This document shows, in pieces, positions 13,682 through 24,513 of a stretch of 64,000 nt of DNA (position 1 is the stretch's first letter; the number at the start of each line of letters is the position of its first letter). The position numbers and the translations under genes are program-made. The stretch comes from Jacaranda mimosifolia (taxonomy: Eukaryota > Streptophyta > Magnoliopsida > Lamiales > Bignoniaceae). The notes beneath the pieces were generated by a model that was given only the letters and a program-made list of their open reading frames with translations, did not search any database and was not told the DNA's origin. The stretch spans positions 4,320,507 to 4,384,506 of the forward strand of contig CM032121.1 in assembly GCA_018894105.1 (NCBI GenBank), in the 5' to 3' direction.

Positions 13682-14024
13682 CACTATGTTTGGTTCAAGG
13701 ATTTTAATAGGAAAAAGAAAAGAAAATGCTAAAGAAAATATCTTTGATTGTTTGGTTGGTAAGGAAAATGCTAAAGAAAGGAAAACTTAGGGGAAAATAT
13801 AATAGATTTGAGAAAAATGAGTTTTACTCATAAAATGGTGAAGAAAATTAGGCAAAAGTCTATTTGAGCTCTCTCTCCTTCTCCAACACATTCATCTTCT
13901 ATTCTTTTCTTCATTATTTTCTTTTGCAACTAAACAAGTTTGAGATTTTATATTTGTTTACTTTTTTTTTTCTTTTCTGTAATATTTTCCTTTTCTTATC
14001 AAATTTCTTAAACCAAACATAGTG
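13682..14024. mobile_element. PIF/Harbinger-like (Tourist) MITE
   Basis: A 343-bp element with terminal inverted repeats CACTATGTTTGGTTCAAGG on the left and, reverse-complemented, CACTATGTTTGGTTTAAG on the right, flanked by a TAA/TAA 3-bp target duplication (13679-13681, 14025-14027). The 3-bp TWA duplication is the mark of PIF/Harbinger. No coding capacity. Related copies lie at about 20845-21168 and, left end only, from 21524. Confidence 0.8.
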
Positions 14025-14027
14025 TAA

Positions 14028-15640
14028 ATGTAACTTCACTTTGAAACTCAGGAGCATATTTAAGATTTGCAGCAAAGATTTTAATGATGGTACGATACAT
14101 ATATATATATATATATATATTTTATCAGTAAAGGTGGTATTATATGAGTCATATGACCTATTAGATCTGATTCCATGTCCATTACCCATGTAGTCATGGG
14201 CAATATAAATAGTAATTGGATTTGATTGAGTAGTGATATGGGGCCAGAAGTAAGCTTTATATTCACAATTAAGTAAATAAATTTTTGGTCCAACGACATC
14301 ATCTTCACACATATAGTATTATAATGCAAGGGTTCAAACCCTAATGAACCCTTGGTGTGTATGTGTATAAATTATAAAAAAAAGAAAAAAAAAGAAAAGG
14401 TGAAGACAATTCAATTAGGTCTCTTAGGTCACTTCCATTTTATTTATTTGAAAAAATGTTATAGGAATTTAGCCAAAGAAAACCTTGAGGAAGTTGCAAA
14501 ACAATAAAAATATCTCTATTTTTACTTGAACGAGATTAAAACAAAGATACAAAGATAAGTGAATGTTTATAAAGATGGAATTTTCGTTGCCTTTTGAGAG
14601 CTAAAATTGAGAGAATTTTTTCTTCTATAAATACTATCAAGAATAGGATTAGAAAACTTTAAAAGAATTTGTAAACTTTAATTTATAACTTTACTAAATA
14701 AATTATTAAATTAATTAAATTACTTATTAATTAAATAGTGTATTTGTTATATTTGATATGTAAGTATTAATTAAATATTACATTTATTCATTTAATAAAT
14801 AATTTAAGATGTTTTAATTTGATATACTAAATAAATTAATCTTCTTTAAAAAATTAATCTTCATTAAATATTAATATTTACATTTATTTAAAATTATTAA
14901 TTGTAGTGTGATATTTATTTAATAATCTATTAAGTTTAATAAATTAATAGTAATTCAATTAAAATAATTATTCAAAAAATTAATTAAAATTAAGTAATTT
15001 TTTTATTGTTACTAAGTAATTTATTTATTAAATAATGTATTAATTAAATAATGAATTAAAGTAAATAAATAACTTATTAAATTTATTAAATTAATTTATT
15101 TAATTGTTTAAATAACTTGTTATGTATATATTAATTAATTTTATATTTCACATATAATTAAATATTACGCTTATTTGTTTAATAAATAATTTAAGATGAT
15201 TTAATTTTATATAATATAAAATTATTTATTTTTTAATTTAATGAATCATTCTTAAGTATTATATATATTTTATTTTATTTAAATAAATAACTAAATTTTA
15301 TTTATACATAAATTGTAAATAATAAATAGTTAAATAATTATATTTTAAGAACAAACAATAATTAGTTTATAATTAATGTACAATAATCAAAAAAATTTAT
15401 ATAAGCCGATATCAATGATTATGATATAATTATGATATCAGTTGATTTTTTACAATTAAGATACATTTATAATTTCATAAATAATTAATATTTATTAATA
15501 AATATTTTCAAATAATACATCATTTGCTAATGTTAAATTCATAAAAATATAAAATTTTAAAAAAAGCAACAATTGAATTAATTACACATCATTTTATTAC
15601 AATAATAGATCAATTATTTTATATATATATATATACACAT
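14028..15640. other. Very AT-rich intergenic DNA
   Basis: No gene seen. The 14640-15500 part is almost pure A/T with many TTAATTAAAT-like words, which accounts for the absence of open frames. Contains a (TA)n tract at about 14100-14120. Confidence 0.6.
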
Positions 15641-16527
15641 ATCATCCAATTATAAATATACATACATATATAATATATTACATAAAAAAATTACTTTCAC
15701 CCTACAAACCCAACAAAAATACAACTGATTTGACATCAACGATAAAATTGGTCTTCTCCCAAAAGATAAAGAAACAAACAACTCATTCTCAAATTATTTT
15801 TCATATTTCCTCAAAATAAAAAGAAACACTTGGCAAATTCTCCAAATTTTTTCCCAAAAATCCATTCCCCAAATTTTTTTTCTACAAAATGCCCAAAATA
15901 TAGGAGAACAGAGCCTTATATATCTTTTCTTTATATTTAATTATTTCTATCTCTCTCCACCTACAACTTATTAAAACTAACATAATCATTACTTTTCCAA
16001 AAATTCATTCAAATACAAACTCATTTTCAACACACTTTCACGTATTTGTTTTCATTTCCAAGCCCCATTTTCATTTTCATGTGGGAATGAAAATAGAAAA
16101 CAAACACTTTCTTATAATTTTTTTCAAAAAAAGTACACATTTTCTTTTCAAAACTCTTTCTAAACCTACCATATCATCCTATTACACATCAATCAAATTC
16201 AAATTTGATTTAACATAAACTACCCAATATCAATTTTAAATTAATAAAATATACATATATTTTAAAAAGTAAATCTTTTTAAACATAAAAAAATATAAAT
16301 TAACCTACTTTTCAATCTTGTAATCTATTCTAATAATTACTTTTCAACATTTCATCCAAATATATCTCAATTTCTATTTTCATTTTATAACTAACTTTTC
16401 AACTTTTAGAAATGATTGAAAATGAAAATGACCCTTGAAAATAAAACCAAATGGGCTATAAGTTTTCAAATTTTAAAAATGATAGAATGGAAAATTGAAA
16501 ATAAAAATGAAACCAAACGAGCCCTTA
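15641..16527. repeat. MITE-like repeats ending in the GGGCTCGTTTGGTTT type terminus
   Basis: The right end at about 16510-16527 reads, on the minus strand, GGGCTCGTTTGGTTTCATT, a common terminus of plant MITEs. The 16320-16420 part is the reverse complement of sequence at about 53690-53770. A separate left part (15690-15915) resembles 55290-55460. At least two old elements appear fused or nested; ends and target duplications were not resolved. Confidence 0.45.
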
Positions 16528-17689
16528 ATAATAGAACTAGAATGAGGGATCAAGTTCCTATGAGCATGGATTAGTGTGCTTAAATATTGAAAGGGGTTGA
16601 CTTGTTGGTTTAATAAAATTGAAATCAACCAGGAGCATTAAAAAAAATGATTTTCAGGCCCAGAGTGAGTTTTGTTAGATTACGAACTTTCGCTTTGTAG
16701 AAGTTAAGGTAACTTAATAATGATGCGGACCTGAAAACAATTCCTTACAATTTTCATGATGGCTAATGATGCTTTATCCTTGGAAAGAACCCAGAATCTA
16801 ACTAAACAAATACTTAATTCATGGGTCCACTTGGGGTCATTTTGGAGACACATAAATATTAAACTATATAATATATGTTACTTTAATGACATTATAAACA
16901 CTTTATTTCTATAAATTTTAATAAAAATAAACAATAGAATCAGTAACAGAACCAGGTTAATTATAGAATTAGTATGCTTCCTTTCTTTTCTTTTTCTTTT
17001 TCTTTTATTGTTTTTTGTTTTTGTTGAGAATGGAAGCTAATCTACTGTTATTTGGTCAGATCAGATATTGGGGAAGTACCATGTAAAAAAAAAAGAGAAT
17101 AGGAATGATTTTGATTTTGGAAAAGTTGGTTGGGGTCATTTCTTTTGTTCACCGCAATTGTCATGTCTATATATATGTCATTTAGTGTATATTAGGTCAA
17201 GACATTGAAAAAAAAATCGAATACAAAAAAGAAACCGCATTATCGAAATAGATAAAGCCCTTTTAAATTCAATTTTTGACACTTTAACTATTAACTGTGA
17301 TATAATTAATATACAGATAATTAAGAAATCCCAATGGGATTTTACCCAAGTTGTTTGGCTTTAACATCAAGTTAGTCATATAATAATTTTGTATGCACGT
17401 GTGTATCTTTATGAGTGGGCTCTATATTTTCATAGTCTGCCTGATATTTTCTAATCTTCTGTTTGGATTAATGATGACAATGATTATACTTCAATAGTAA
17501 CAACGATTATACTCTAATAATTTCATAAAAAGCTAATCATTTTTTGTTTCACATAGGACTTGAGTCCTTTCATGGTGTTGTGCTGAATCTTATTGCATAT
17601 ATAATCCTAAGTTTAAAGTATTGCTATATTAATCAGGAAATTAATGTTTTCTCTCCTAATTCATTACACGAATATTTGATACGTGTTTT
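16528..17689. other. AT-rich intergenic DNA
   Basis: No gene or bounded element recognised. Confidence 0.55.
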
Positions 17690-18012
17690 AAGTATTTTCT
17701 TACAAAAATAATTAATTAAAAATCAAATACACTTGACATATATACATTAAGTTGAAATATGAGATAAAATAGATAATGAAATAGAGGATACAAAGCCCTT
17801 GCAACCAAGTTTAAATTTCCTATTCCAATTTATATTTCATTTCATGTATATATGACATGTGTATTACAGATTTTTTTGTAAAAATAATTAATTAAAAACC
17901 AAATACACTTAGCATAAATACATCAAGTCGGAATATGAGATGGAACAGGGAATGAAATAGAGGATTTAAAGTGTTTGCAACCAATTTAAATCCTCTCTTC
18001 CAATTAATATTT
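17690..18012. repeat. Two-copy direct repeat, period about 176 bp
   Basis: Two tandem copies starting near 17695 and 17870 share AATAATTAATTAAAAA, the CAAATACACTT word and a following ATATGAGAT block. They directly abut the target duplication of the MITE at 18025. No coding function. Confidence 0.7.
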
Positions 18013-18024
18013 TTATCTCCTATG

Positions 18025-18713
18025 TAGAGGTGGAAATAGGCTATGTTTTGGCTTAAATAGGCCAGGCCTATTATGTAAATAACAAATATGAGCCTGGTCT
18101 ATTATCTGTGATAAGCTTTCTTTTAAGATTAGGCATAACCTTTTTAATAAATTCAAAAGCCATGGTCTGGCGGCCTAAAAGCCTATTTTCTATTAAGGTT
18201 CTAATTAGGCTTAAACATTACATATGTTTAGGTTTTTAATAGGTTTAAATTTGTAATGGACCTTAATATATCTAGTTATTCAATATGCCTAAAAGTTAAG
18301 TAAATTATGAAAACATATATAAACAATGGCTAAAAAGATAAATAACAGATATATAGTTATGAAACTTAAAATTAAAGTATAAAATAGTTGTATATAAATA
18401 AAAGTTATATAGAAATAGAGCCTAAAAGTAAACTAATTTACTTTCATCGATTGTTGATTAAGTAGTAAAAGCTATTTTATATTAACTTATTAATATATAA
18501 TATAAATAAATTATTTTATATTGTATAAAGAATGATAAATAGGTCAGCTTGTTAGGCTTGCATGTAGGTTTTTAAAATAGTCTAAGTCTAGTCTATTTAA
18601 TTAGAAAGACAATTATTTAAGTTTTGATTGACTTTTTTATTAAATAGGCTAACTTAATTAGACTATACATGGGATAGGTCATAAGCCCCTATTAACGGCC
18701 ATTTTCATCCTTA
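18025..18713. mobile_element. hAT-type MITE, AGGCCTA-rich family
   Basis: A 689-bp element beginning TAGAGGTGGAAATAGGC and ending, reverse-complemented, TAAGGATGAAAATGGCCG, flanked by 8-bp duplications ctcctatg/ctcctgtg (18017-18024, 18714-18721). Many TAGGCCT/AGGCTTA words lie near both ends. Same family as 23770-34248, 34434-35070 and 59382-60017. No transposase. Confidence 0.8.
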
Positions 18714-18834
18714 CTCCTGTGTCATTCCGATTTAAACACAAGTTATTTAAATTCAAAAACATTACATATTGATTGATTACTAATTTCCTACAAATGAAAA
18801 GCCAACAAGAAACAGACAACATAATTCTTCTTAA

Positions 18835-20397
18835 CTAACTTTGTCCACTGTTCTTGAGCTCTTCTTCCTCCATAGTGTCGTGTAATTTCCTCCCCTTGGT
18901 CTCAGGCAGCCACGCAACGAACAACCCACAGATCGAAATTGTCGCCCCAAACACCCCATACGACAGCCACCCGTTCCGTCTGCCGGCCGCCACCAGCACT
19001 GGGCTGACAACTCCGCTGAAAACCACCGCCTGCCGCACTATTGACACCGCCGAGTTCCTCACGCACGTCGGAAATAGTTCCAAAGTGTAAATCAAGAAGA
19101 CGTCCAACGCCGTGCAAGCGCTGAAAAAAGAAACTAACTCCAGCGAAATTTGCAATCCCTTCGATCTCACCAGCACGCACCCCACGCTAGAAACCCCACT
19201 CAATAAAGCCAATCCCAGAACCGAAAATTTTCTCTTCATTTTCCCAATCAGCAAAAACGTGGCCATTGCGGCTGGCAATTCCGACAGCGCGTTTAATACG
19301 ACGCTCAAATATAGATCAAACGACAAGTTGCCGAGGCCCAATGGCATGCCGAAGTATACCGTGCCGGTGCCGAAACCCACTACCACCACAACCAGTAGAC
19401 GCCGCAAAGCCCAGCTGTTCTTTAGCAGGATTTTGAGGGCAGAATAAATGTTATGTTCTTGCGATATCTCCACCCACTCCAAGCAATTGCTGAAAAAGCT
19501 TTCTGTTAAGCTGCTTTGCTGCTCCGCCGATGCCAAGCTTCTAAGCGTTTTGGCGAATTCTTGTTTTCTTCCCTTGATGAAAAGCCATCTGGGAGATTCG
19601 TGAACTGAGAAATACAGTAAAATAGAGTAAATTACACAGGGAACACAAGTCCAGAGGTAGACGTATCTCCAAGAAGAACCTTTTAGGAGAAAAGCTATAG
19701 CTGGGAGAGTTAGAAACCCGAAAGTAAACATTATGAATCCAATTATTCCAACATTTCCTCTCCATTTTTTCCCAACAATCTCAGTGGCCAGAACAAGAGC
19801 ACAAGTCCCGATATTGGATCGTCCAAACCCGCTGAAAAATCTGGACCCAGCATATATCCATATATTGGTTGAAGCTGCAGTTATCAACCCGGTTAGGGAC
19901 ATGAGCAGGCAAGATAAAACCAGCAATCTCTTCCGACCCAAAGAGGAGTCCGCTAAAGTGGCCAGCGCCAACCCACCGACCAAGCAACCCAAGAAGAAGG
20001 CTGAGGCCGGGAGGCCCCTGATGATGGAGCCTGCACACTGGAGAGACCACTGGGATATGATGGACGTGCGTGCAGGCGAATCCCACGACCATGAATCCTT
20101 GGGAAGCGGGCATATATTGGTCGTATTGCTGTTGCAAAGATTATGATAAATAGTTGAATTTTTGCAGCTCCATTTGGGTTCTGCGTCAGTGAAGACGGTG
20201 ATGAAGGTCAGTTGTGCATCGAAGAACCATGCAAACGATAAAAAGGTGGACTGGAAAAACTGCTTCCATCCAAAGTCCCCGATACACTGTTCAATTACGT
20301 CATCGAGGGACCGGTGCTGGTGTTGCGCCTCCGGCGCCGGCGGTAATGTTGCCAATTCGGGTTCAGTTTGTGAGGATGGTGAATTCGGACCTGTCAT
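18835..20397 (-). CDS. Organic cation/carnitine transporter (MFS)
   Basis: Intronless gene for a 520-residue membrane transporter of the plant OCT family within the major facilitator superfamily. I place the start at the ATG at 20397, because the reading frame upstream has no ATG. Visible marks are the family's N-terminal FDAQ motif (residues 59-62) after the first membrane segment, a large Cys-containing extracellular loop (about 68-110), MFS motif A as LADSSLGRKR (147-157), a sugar-transporter-like signature in TM4 (GSRFFSGFGRSNIG), ESPRWL (267-272) in the central cytosolic loop, and PETKGR (498-503) after the last segment. About 12 membrane segments and family-typical length indicate an intact gene. 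Substrate (carnitine, polyamines, other cations) and membrane cannot be read from sequence. It lies on the same strand as, and inside the span of, the broken OST48 gene. Confidence 0.93.
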   Translation of the reverse strand: MTGPNSPSSQTEPELATLPPAPEAQHQHRSLDDVIEQCIGDFGWKQFFQSTFLSFAWFFDAQLTFITVFTDAEPKWSCKNSTIYHNLCNSNTTNICPLPKDSWSWDSPARTSIISQWSLQCAGSIIRGLPASAFFLGCLVGGLALATLADSSLGRKRLLVLSCLLMSLTGLITAASTNIWIYAGSRFFSGFGRSNIGTCALVLATEIVGKKWRGNVGIIGFIMFTFGFLTLPAIAFLLKGSSWRYVYLWTCVPCVIYSILLYFSVHESPRWLFIKGRKQEFAKTLRSLASAEQQSSLTESFFSNCLEWVEISQEHNIYSALKILLKNSWALRRLLVVVVVGFGTGTVYFGMPLGLGNLSFDLYLSVVLNALSELPAAMATFLLIGKMKRKFSVLGLALLSGVSSVGCVLVRSKGLQISLELVSFFSACTALDVFLIYTLELFPTCVRNSAVSIVRQAVVFSGVVSPVLVAAGRRNGWLSYGVFGATISICGLFVAWLPETKGRKLHDTMEEEELKNSGQS

Positions 20398-20433
20398 CTT
20401 TGCTTGATTGGGTTTTCTATGGATTTCTTTCAA

Positions 20434-20844
20434 GTCAAAATATCAGGAGATAATTGTGGTAAGGGCGGCTCGTACAATAAAGAACTCACCCCGTTTGACT
20501 CAGATTTTTTCGTCAATCAGAAATTCAGAATGGAACGTAATAGCCAGGAATGCAAGTGCAATCTTATATACTATCACGTTGTACGTATTTATATAATATT
20601 TAATTCCAAAATTATCGTATGAGATGCTTTTTTTAATACGTATTTCATTTTATTTTTTATTTTACAAATACATGATAAATATATAAATATATAGTTTTAT
20701 AATAGTATTCAATATATTTAATATTTATTTATGATAGAAAATAGTAAATAAAAATATTTGTTACATTAAAATTTAGAACTACAAAAATTATAGTTTTAAA
20801 TTTCCTACTAATGGATAAAATTTTGATAAAGGTGAAACTTACAC
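20434..20844. other. Upstream region of the transporter gene
   Basis: AT-rich DNA upstream of the transporter gene. It should contain its promoter, but no element stands out beyond AT-rich TATA-like words. Confidence 0.4.
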
Positions 20845-21168
20845 ATGAAGGAAAGCAAAAGAAAATATTAAGAAAAATAATTTTAATTGTTTGGTTGGTA
20901 AGAAAAATATTTTTAAAAAAAAAAAAAAATTTATGAAAAATATACTATGTTTGAAAACAAATAAATTTTCCTCACAAAATGATAAGAAAAATGAGGAAAA
21001 AAAAATCTATTTAACATCTCTTTCCTTCTCCAACATATTCATCATCCTCTTCTTGTCATTCTTATCTTTATTGTTTTCTTTAACAACTGGACTATTTCTC
21101 TGAATTTTTTTTTTCTTTTTAATGTTTTTCTTTAAGTCGTGATCAAGTTCCTTAAACCAAATATAGTG
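20845..21168. mobile_element. PIF/Harbinger-like MITE, left end degenerate
   Basis: Related to 13682-14024: the TTTGGTTGGTAAG block near 20889 and the TCTCTTTCCTTCTCCAACA block near 21019 match, and the right end reads CCTTAAACCAAATATAGTG. The left terminal repeat is not recognisable. Confidence 0.6.
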
Positions 21169-21309
21169 ATATTGCAACATTTATTTATTTATTTGTATGT
21201 GAAGAACATTAGTGGAGGAGACTTAAGCAGACTTTATAACGATTTTAAGGCTATGGGTTGTTTTTGGCAGAAATTTTTTGTTTTAAAAACTAAAGTCTTA
21301 TTTTTAAAA

Positions 21310-21555
21310 ATATATATAATGATTGAAAGGTATAAATAAATAATTTTGATTGATATAATAATTCAAAAATTAAAATTTTTTAATAATATTTTGAGAGAAA
21401 ATATTAAATTTCAGGGAAAACATAGGTGTGTTTCAAGAGAATTTTCTAAAAGTAAAAGACATTATTCGAAAATACAAACATGAGATTTGACAGTATTTAT
21501 CTTTCTTTGGCTCTGTGACCGTAACACTATGTTTGGTTCAAGAATTTTGATAGGT
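21310..21555. repeat. Dispersed repeat shared with 13468-13712
   Basis: Nearly collinear with 13468-13712, including the first about 30 bases of the CACTATGTTTGG MITE (from 21524), where similarity stops. It shows that a larger segment, not just the MITE, was copied. Confidence 0.7.
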
Positions 21556-22058
21556 ATGAAGGGTTGCACAGGAATCTCCAATATTATCAAACAACTCTTG
21601 TTATTCCTTGTTTTCTTTATTCAAGGGAAGTTTAGTTTTCTAGTACACTTTACATTCCGGATGCAAAGGCGAAAAGCTCCCACAGTATCATCTTCTTAAG
21701 TTACTCCTACACTGTCAGTTGGGAGTTGGGGTATTCATATCATTCAAACTAACTGAATATTTACAATAACTCCCAAGATGCGCCATCTCCTCCTAAGATC
21801 ATGGTTTTATAGCACCATCTTTTGATATCAACAATCAAAGTTTATCCATCTTCTCCAATCAATTGTCCTTTATTCATGAGAAACAGTTCTAGAATTGTCT
21901 AGGGCAAGGCAAGATACGCATGTAATAACTACCATCTATGGACATCACCAACAAATTAAAATTCTGAAATGAGCAATAAAACGTTGTGCTATGTTAGCTC
22001 TCTCTTACTCCTTACTGGGCATGGGGTTAAGCTAGCAAACATATCATTAAAGACATAC

Positions 22059-23552
22059 CTGTTTCGACAGAGATAAGCTAGTGTATCCAAGCCTCTGATA
22101 CTCAACCTTGAACTGAAGAACTCCATAAACATCTGGTACCTTAAATGGAGTGTGATAGAGCCCCTATAGCAAACGCACAAATACATGAAATTTAAACCTC
22201 GTGTTCCTAAAAGGTTGTTCATACACGTGGGCTAAAAAGAAATACCTTTTCATTTGTTGACAAAGTTTTCAAGACATAGGGGCTCAACATGTAGAACTGC
22301 ACCTGAACATCATCATTTGCAACATATATATGGTTCCCAACTAGTACCAGACCATTCAAAAATTTCCACAGAAAATTCCTGCAAGGATATCATAATTGGT
22401 GAAAGGAATTGGTCAATTTTTTATGGTATTTTGATTTAGGTGGATTGGAGATGGGGACGGGGTATTTCTGTTTTTCCTCCCTTCCACTCAATTGGAGCAT
22501 TGCCAGGTCATCATTTATCCTGTAAATTGCAGGCTCTTCTGTTTCACCAACTTTCTTGTGCTTAAGGTGACAGCCTACAAGTTAGATAGTCTATTATATA
22601 CTTCAAGTTGTTCGAAGGATGGAGAATATAATTCAACCTCAAATAAAGAAGTGAAGAAACCACTAATGCCACCAAATAGATCGATCACCTTCAGATGACT
22701 AAGTTCAGTAACAAACTGTTCGTTACCAGATTTTCCATGTCTGTCGCACATTTAACATTATCTGTTAGCTGCTATCCAGAAAAGGAAAATCTAGTGGCAA
22801 ACTGAATTTATCTAAGAACAAGAACTCTGGTTCGGAGCACTAGAAACATCATAACTTTCACCTCATGCTCTCAAATGACTGAATATATGTTTTGAGAGCA
22901 TTGAAATTTCATACCTACAGAAAAGAATTTAAAGAATTCCTTCTTTTTGGAGTTAAAAATTGTCCATAGGGAAGTTGATCCGCAAGAAATATTATAACTT
23001 CAAGGCTCAAGCTGCTTACAATGTCATTATCTTTAACAGCTAAACACAAAAGAAACTATGTTAACTTAACTAGGACGGACACAAGAGTGTTTAGCTTAAT
23101 AAAATGAAATACGAGTATTTTAAAAGAAAGAAACAGTCAAGCAGAATAGCGGACAAACACTACATTTTAGCTTAATAAAATGAAATGTGTGCTAAAGAAT
23201 GTTTAATGAGATATGTTGTATTGAATTGAATTAAATCCAAACTTAACAAGTGTAACTCTGTATTTTTGAAAGAAAATCTAGAGAAAGTCGAGCAGAACTG
23301 CTAGACAACTACAGAAGAGAATCAGGAGAGAGCTCCACTCAGTTATTCGAGCTGCCACTCTTCTGCACCCCCGATCTGGTGCAGAAAAACAAAGAGTGAC
23401 TACCGTAAGCAAAACGACTCTTTTGGTAGTAAGTAGTGCAGAGAAGCCATTTCCTAAAGCAATTGACAGAAGCTATGACAGAGATAGGTTTCTCAGGAAC
23501 ATACTGGTTGCTGATCATGTCCAATGATCCAGAGAACATAATTATTCCTAGC
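22059..23552 (-). pseudogene. OST48: OST48 pseudogene, middle and C-terminal exons (unit 2)
   Basis: Exons of the 48-kDa oligosaccharyltransferase subunit, read on the minus strand: the SGSLDMISNQ part (exon start 23552), RSGVQKSGSSNN (about 23341-23380), KSGNEQFVTELS (about 22700-22740), HKKVGETEEPAIYRINDDL (about 22507-22565), [17 protein letters not shown] through [25 protein letters not shown] sequence (22246-22378), and a 35-codon exon with [19 protein letters not shown] (22059-22163). Most introns have gt/ag ends. The 5' half of the gene is missing. Two lesions are visible: one extra base after the ARNN codons near 23545, and a 4-bp TA-type insertion after the SWEPY codons (near 22323-22330) relative to the unit 3 copy. 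The last two exons lie 13.5 kb further along at 8358-8587. Confidence 0.87.
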
Positions 23553-23982
23553 CTGCAATTCATAATATTACTATAGGAATTTAGTGGTATTTCAGAAAAA
23601 GAAAAATGGAGCAACAGATCATCCTAAATTGAAATGATAACCTATTTTTGTCAACAACAAAAGCCTCATATTGAATCAACCAGGAAATATGACAAATTCA
23701 TAAATTGGTGCGAGTTATTACATAGTGAGTTGACACCATTCTTTTATTCCTCAAATTTCATATTCTAAGTAGGGGTGGTAATAGGCTAGACTAGGCTAGG
23801 TTTTGTTTTAAATAGGTCGGGCCTATTGCATAAATTGTAAGTCTAAGTCTAGTCTTACTTGACATAGGCTTTTTTTAAGGCCTGACCTAGCCTTTTTAAA
23901 TCTTTTCAAAGCATAGACATGGCCTGAAAAAACCTATTTTAGTTAACATTATAATTAGGCTTAAATTTTATATAAGTTCAAA

Positions 23983-24110
23983 CTTTTAATAGGCCTTAAA
24001 ATTCTATAATTTATATTAAGTAAAAATAATTGGTAATTATAATACATTTATCTAATAAAAAGAAAAGCATAACCAAACATTAGTGTAAGTTAAAAAAAAT
24101 TGAAATAAAA
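23983..24110. repeat. Left copy of 128-bp repeat flanking the MULE
   Basis: MITE sequence from CTTTTAATAGGCC to the GAAATAAAA end recurs at 33808-33937 on the other side of the MULE, with a few substitutions and small indels. It is far longer than a normal 9-bp MULE target duplication. Confidence 0.85.
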
Positions 24111-24513
24111 GGGTCACTTATTTAAAAGTACCAAAAGCACTTTTTAATTTTGTGATCAGTCCCCATTTAATTTTTTTTAGAATAAGCTCCCTAGTTTTAT
24201 TAAAACTTTAGAGATCACTCCCTACTCACTTGATTTGACACAAATGCTCTTAAGTATAATATTTATCACTTATTCATCATCCACACAAACAAATAGTAAA
24301 CCCTAGGATATATGTACTTTCATTACCGGAGATAGAAAGAAAAGAAAAAACGCAAGAAGCTCCACAGCGGAAACGAGAACAATCGTCGGAGCCAACAACC
24401 ACCAACCCGACATCTGCATTGTCTTCTTCTCTTTTTATTTTCATCATTTTCGGGTTTCTTCTTCTTTTCAGTTTTTTCTCAGTTGTTTATGAGTTTCTTG
24501 TATTTTTTCGACA

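Noticed and set aside
13914..14329. 132- and 82-codon minus-strand frames
   Set aside because: They run through the PIF/Harbinger MITE end and a (TA)n tract; composition is Lys/Ile/Tyr-rich with no domain.
14640..15520. Possible centromeric or satellite DNA because of extreme AT content
   Set aside because: No regular period is visible; just low-complexity AT-rich intergenic sequence.
19733..20146. 137-codon plus-strand frame within the transporter gene
   Set aside because: Opposite strand of a clear MFS gene; no domain.
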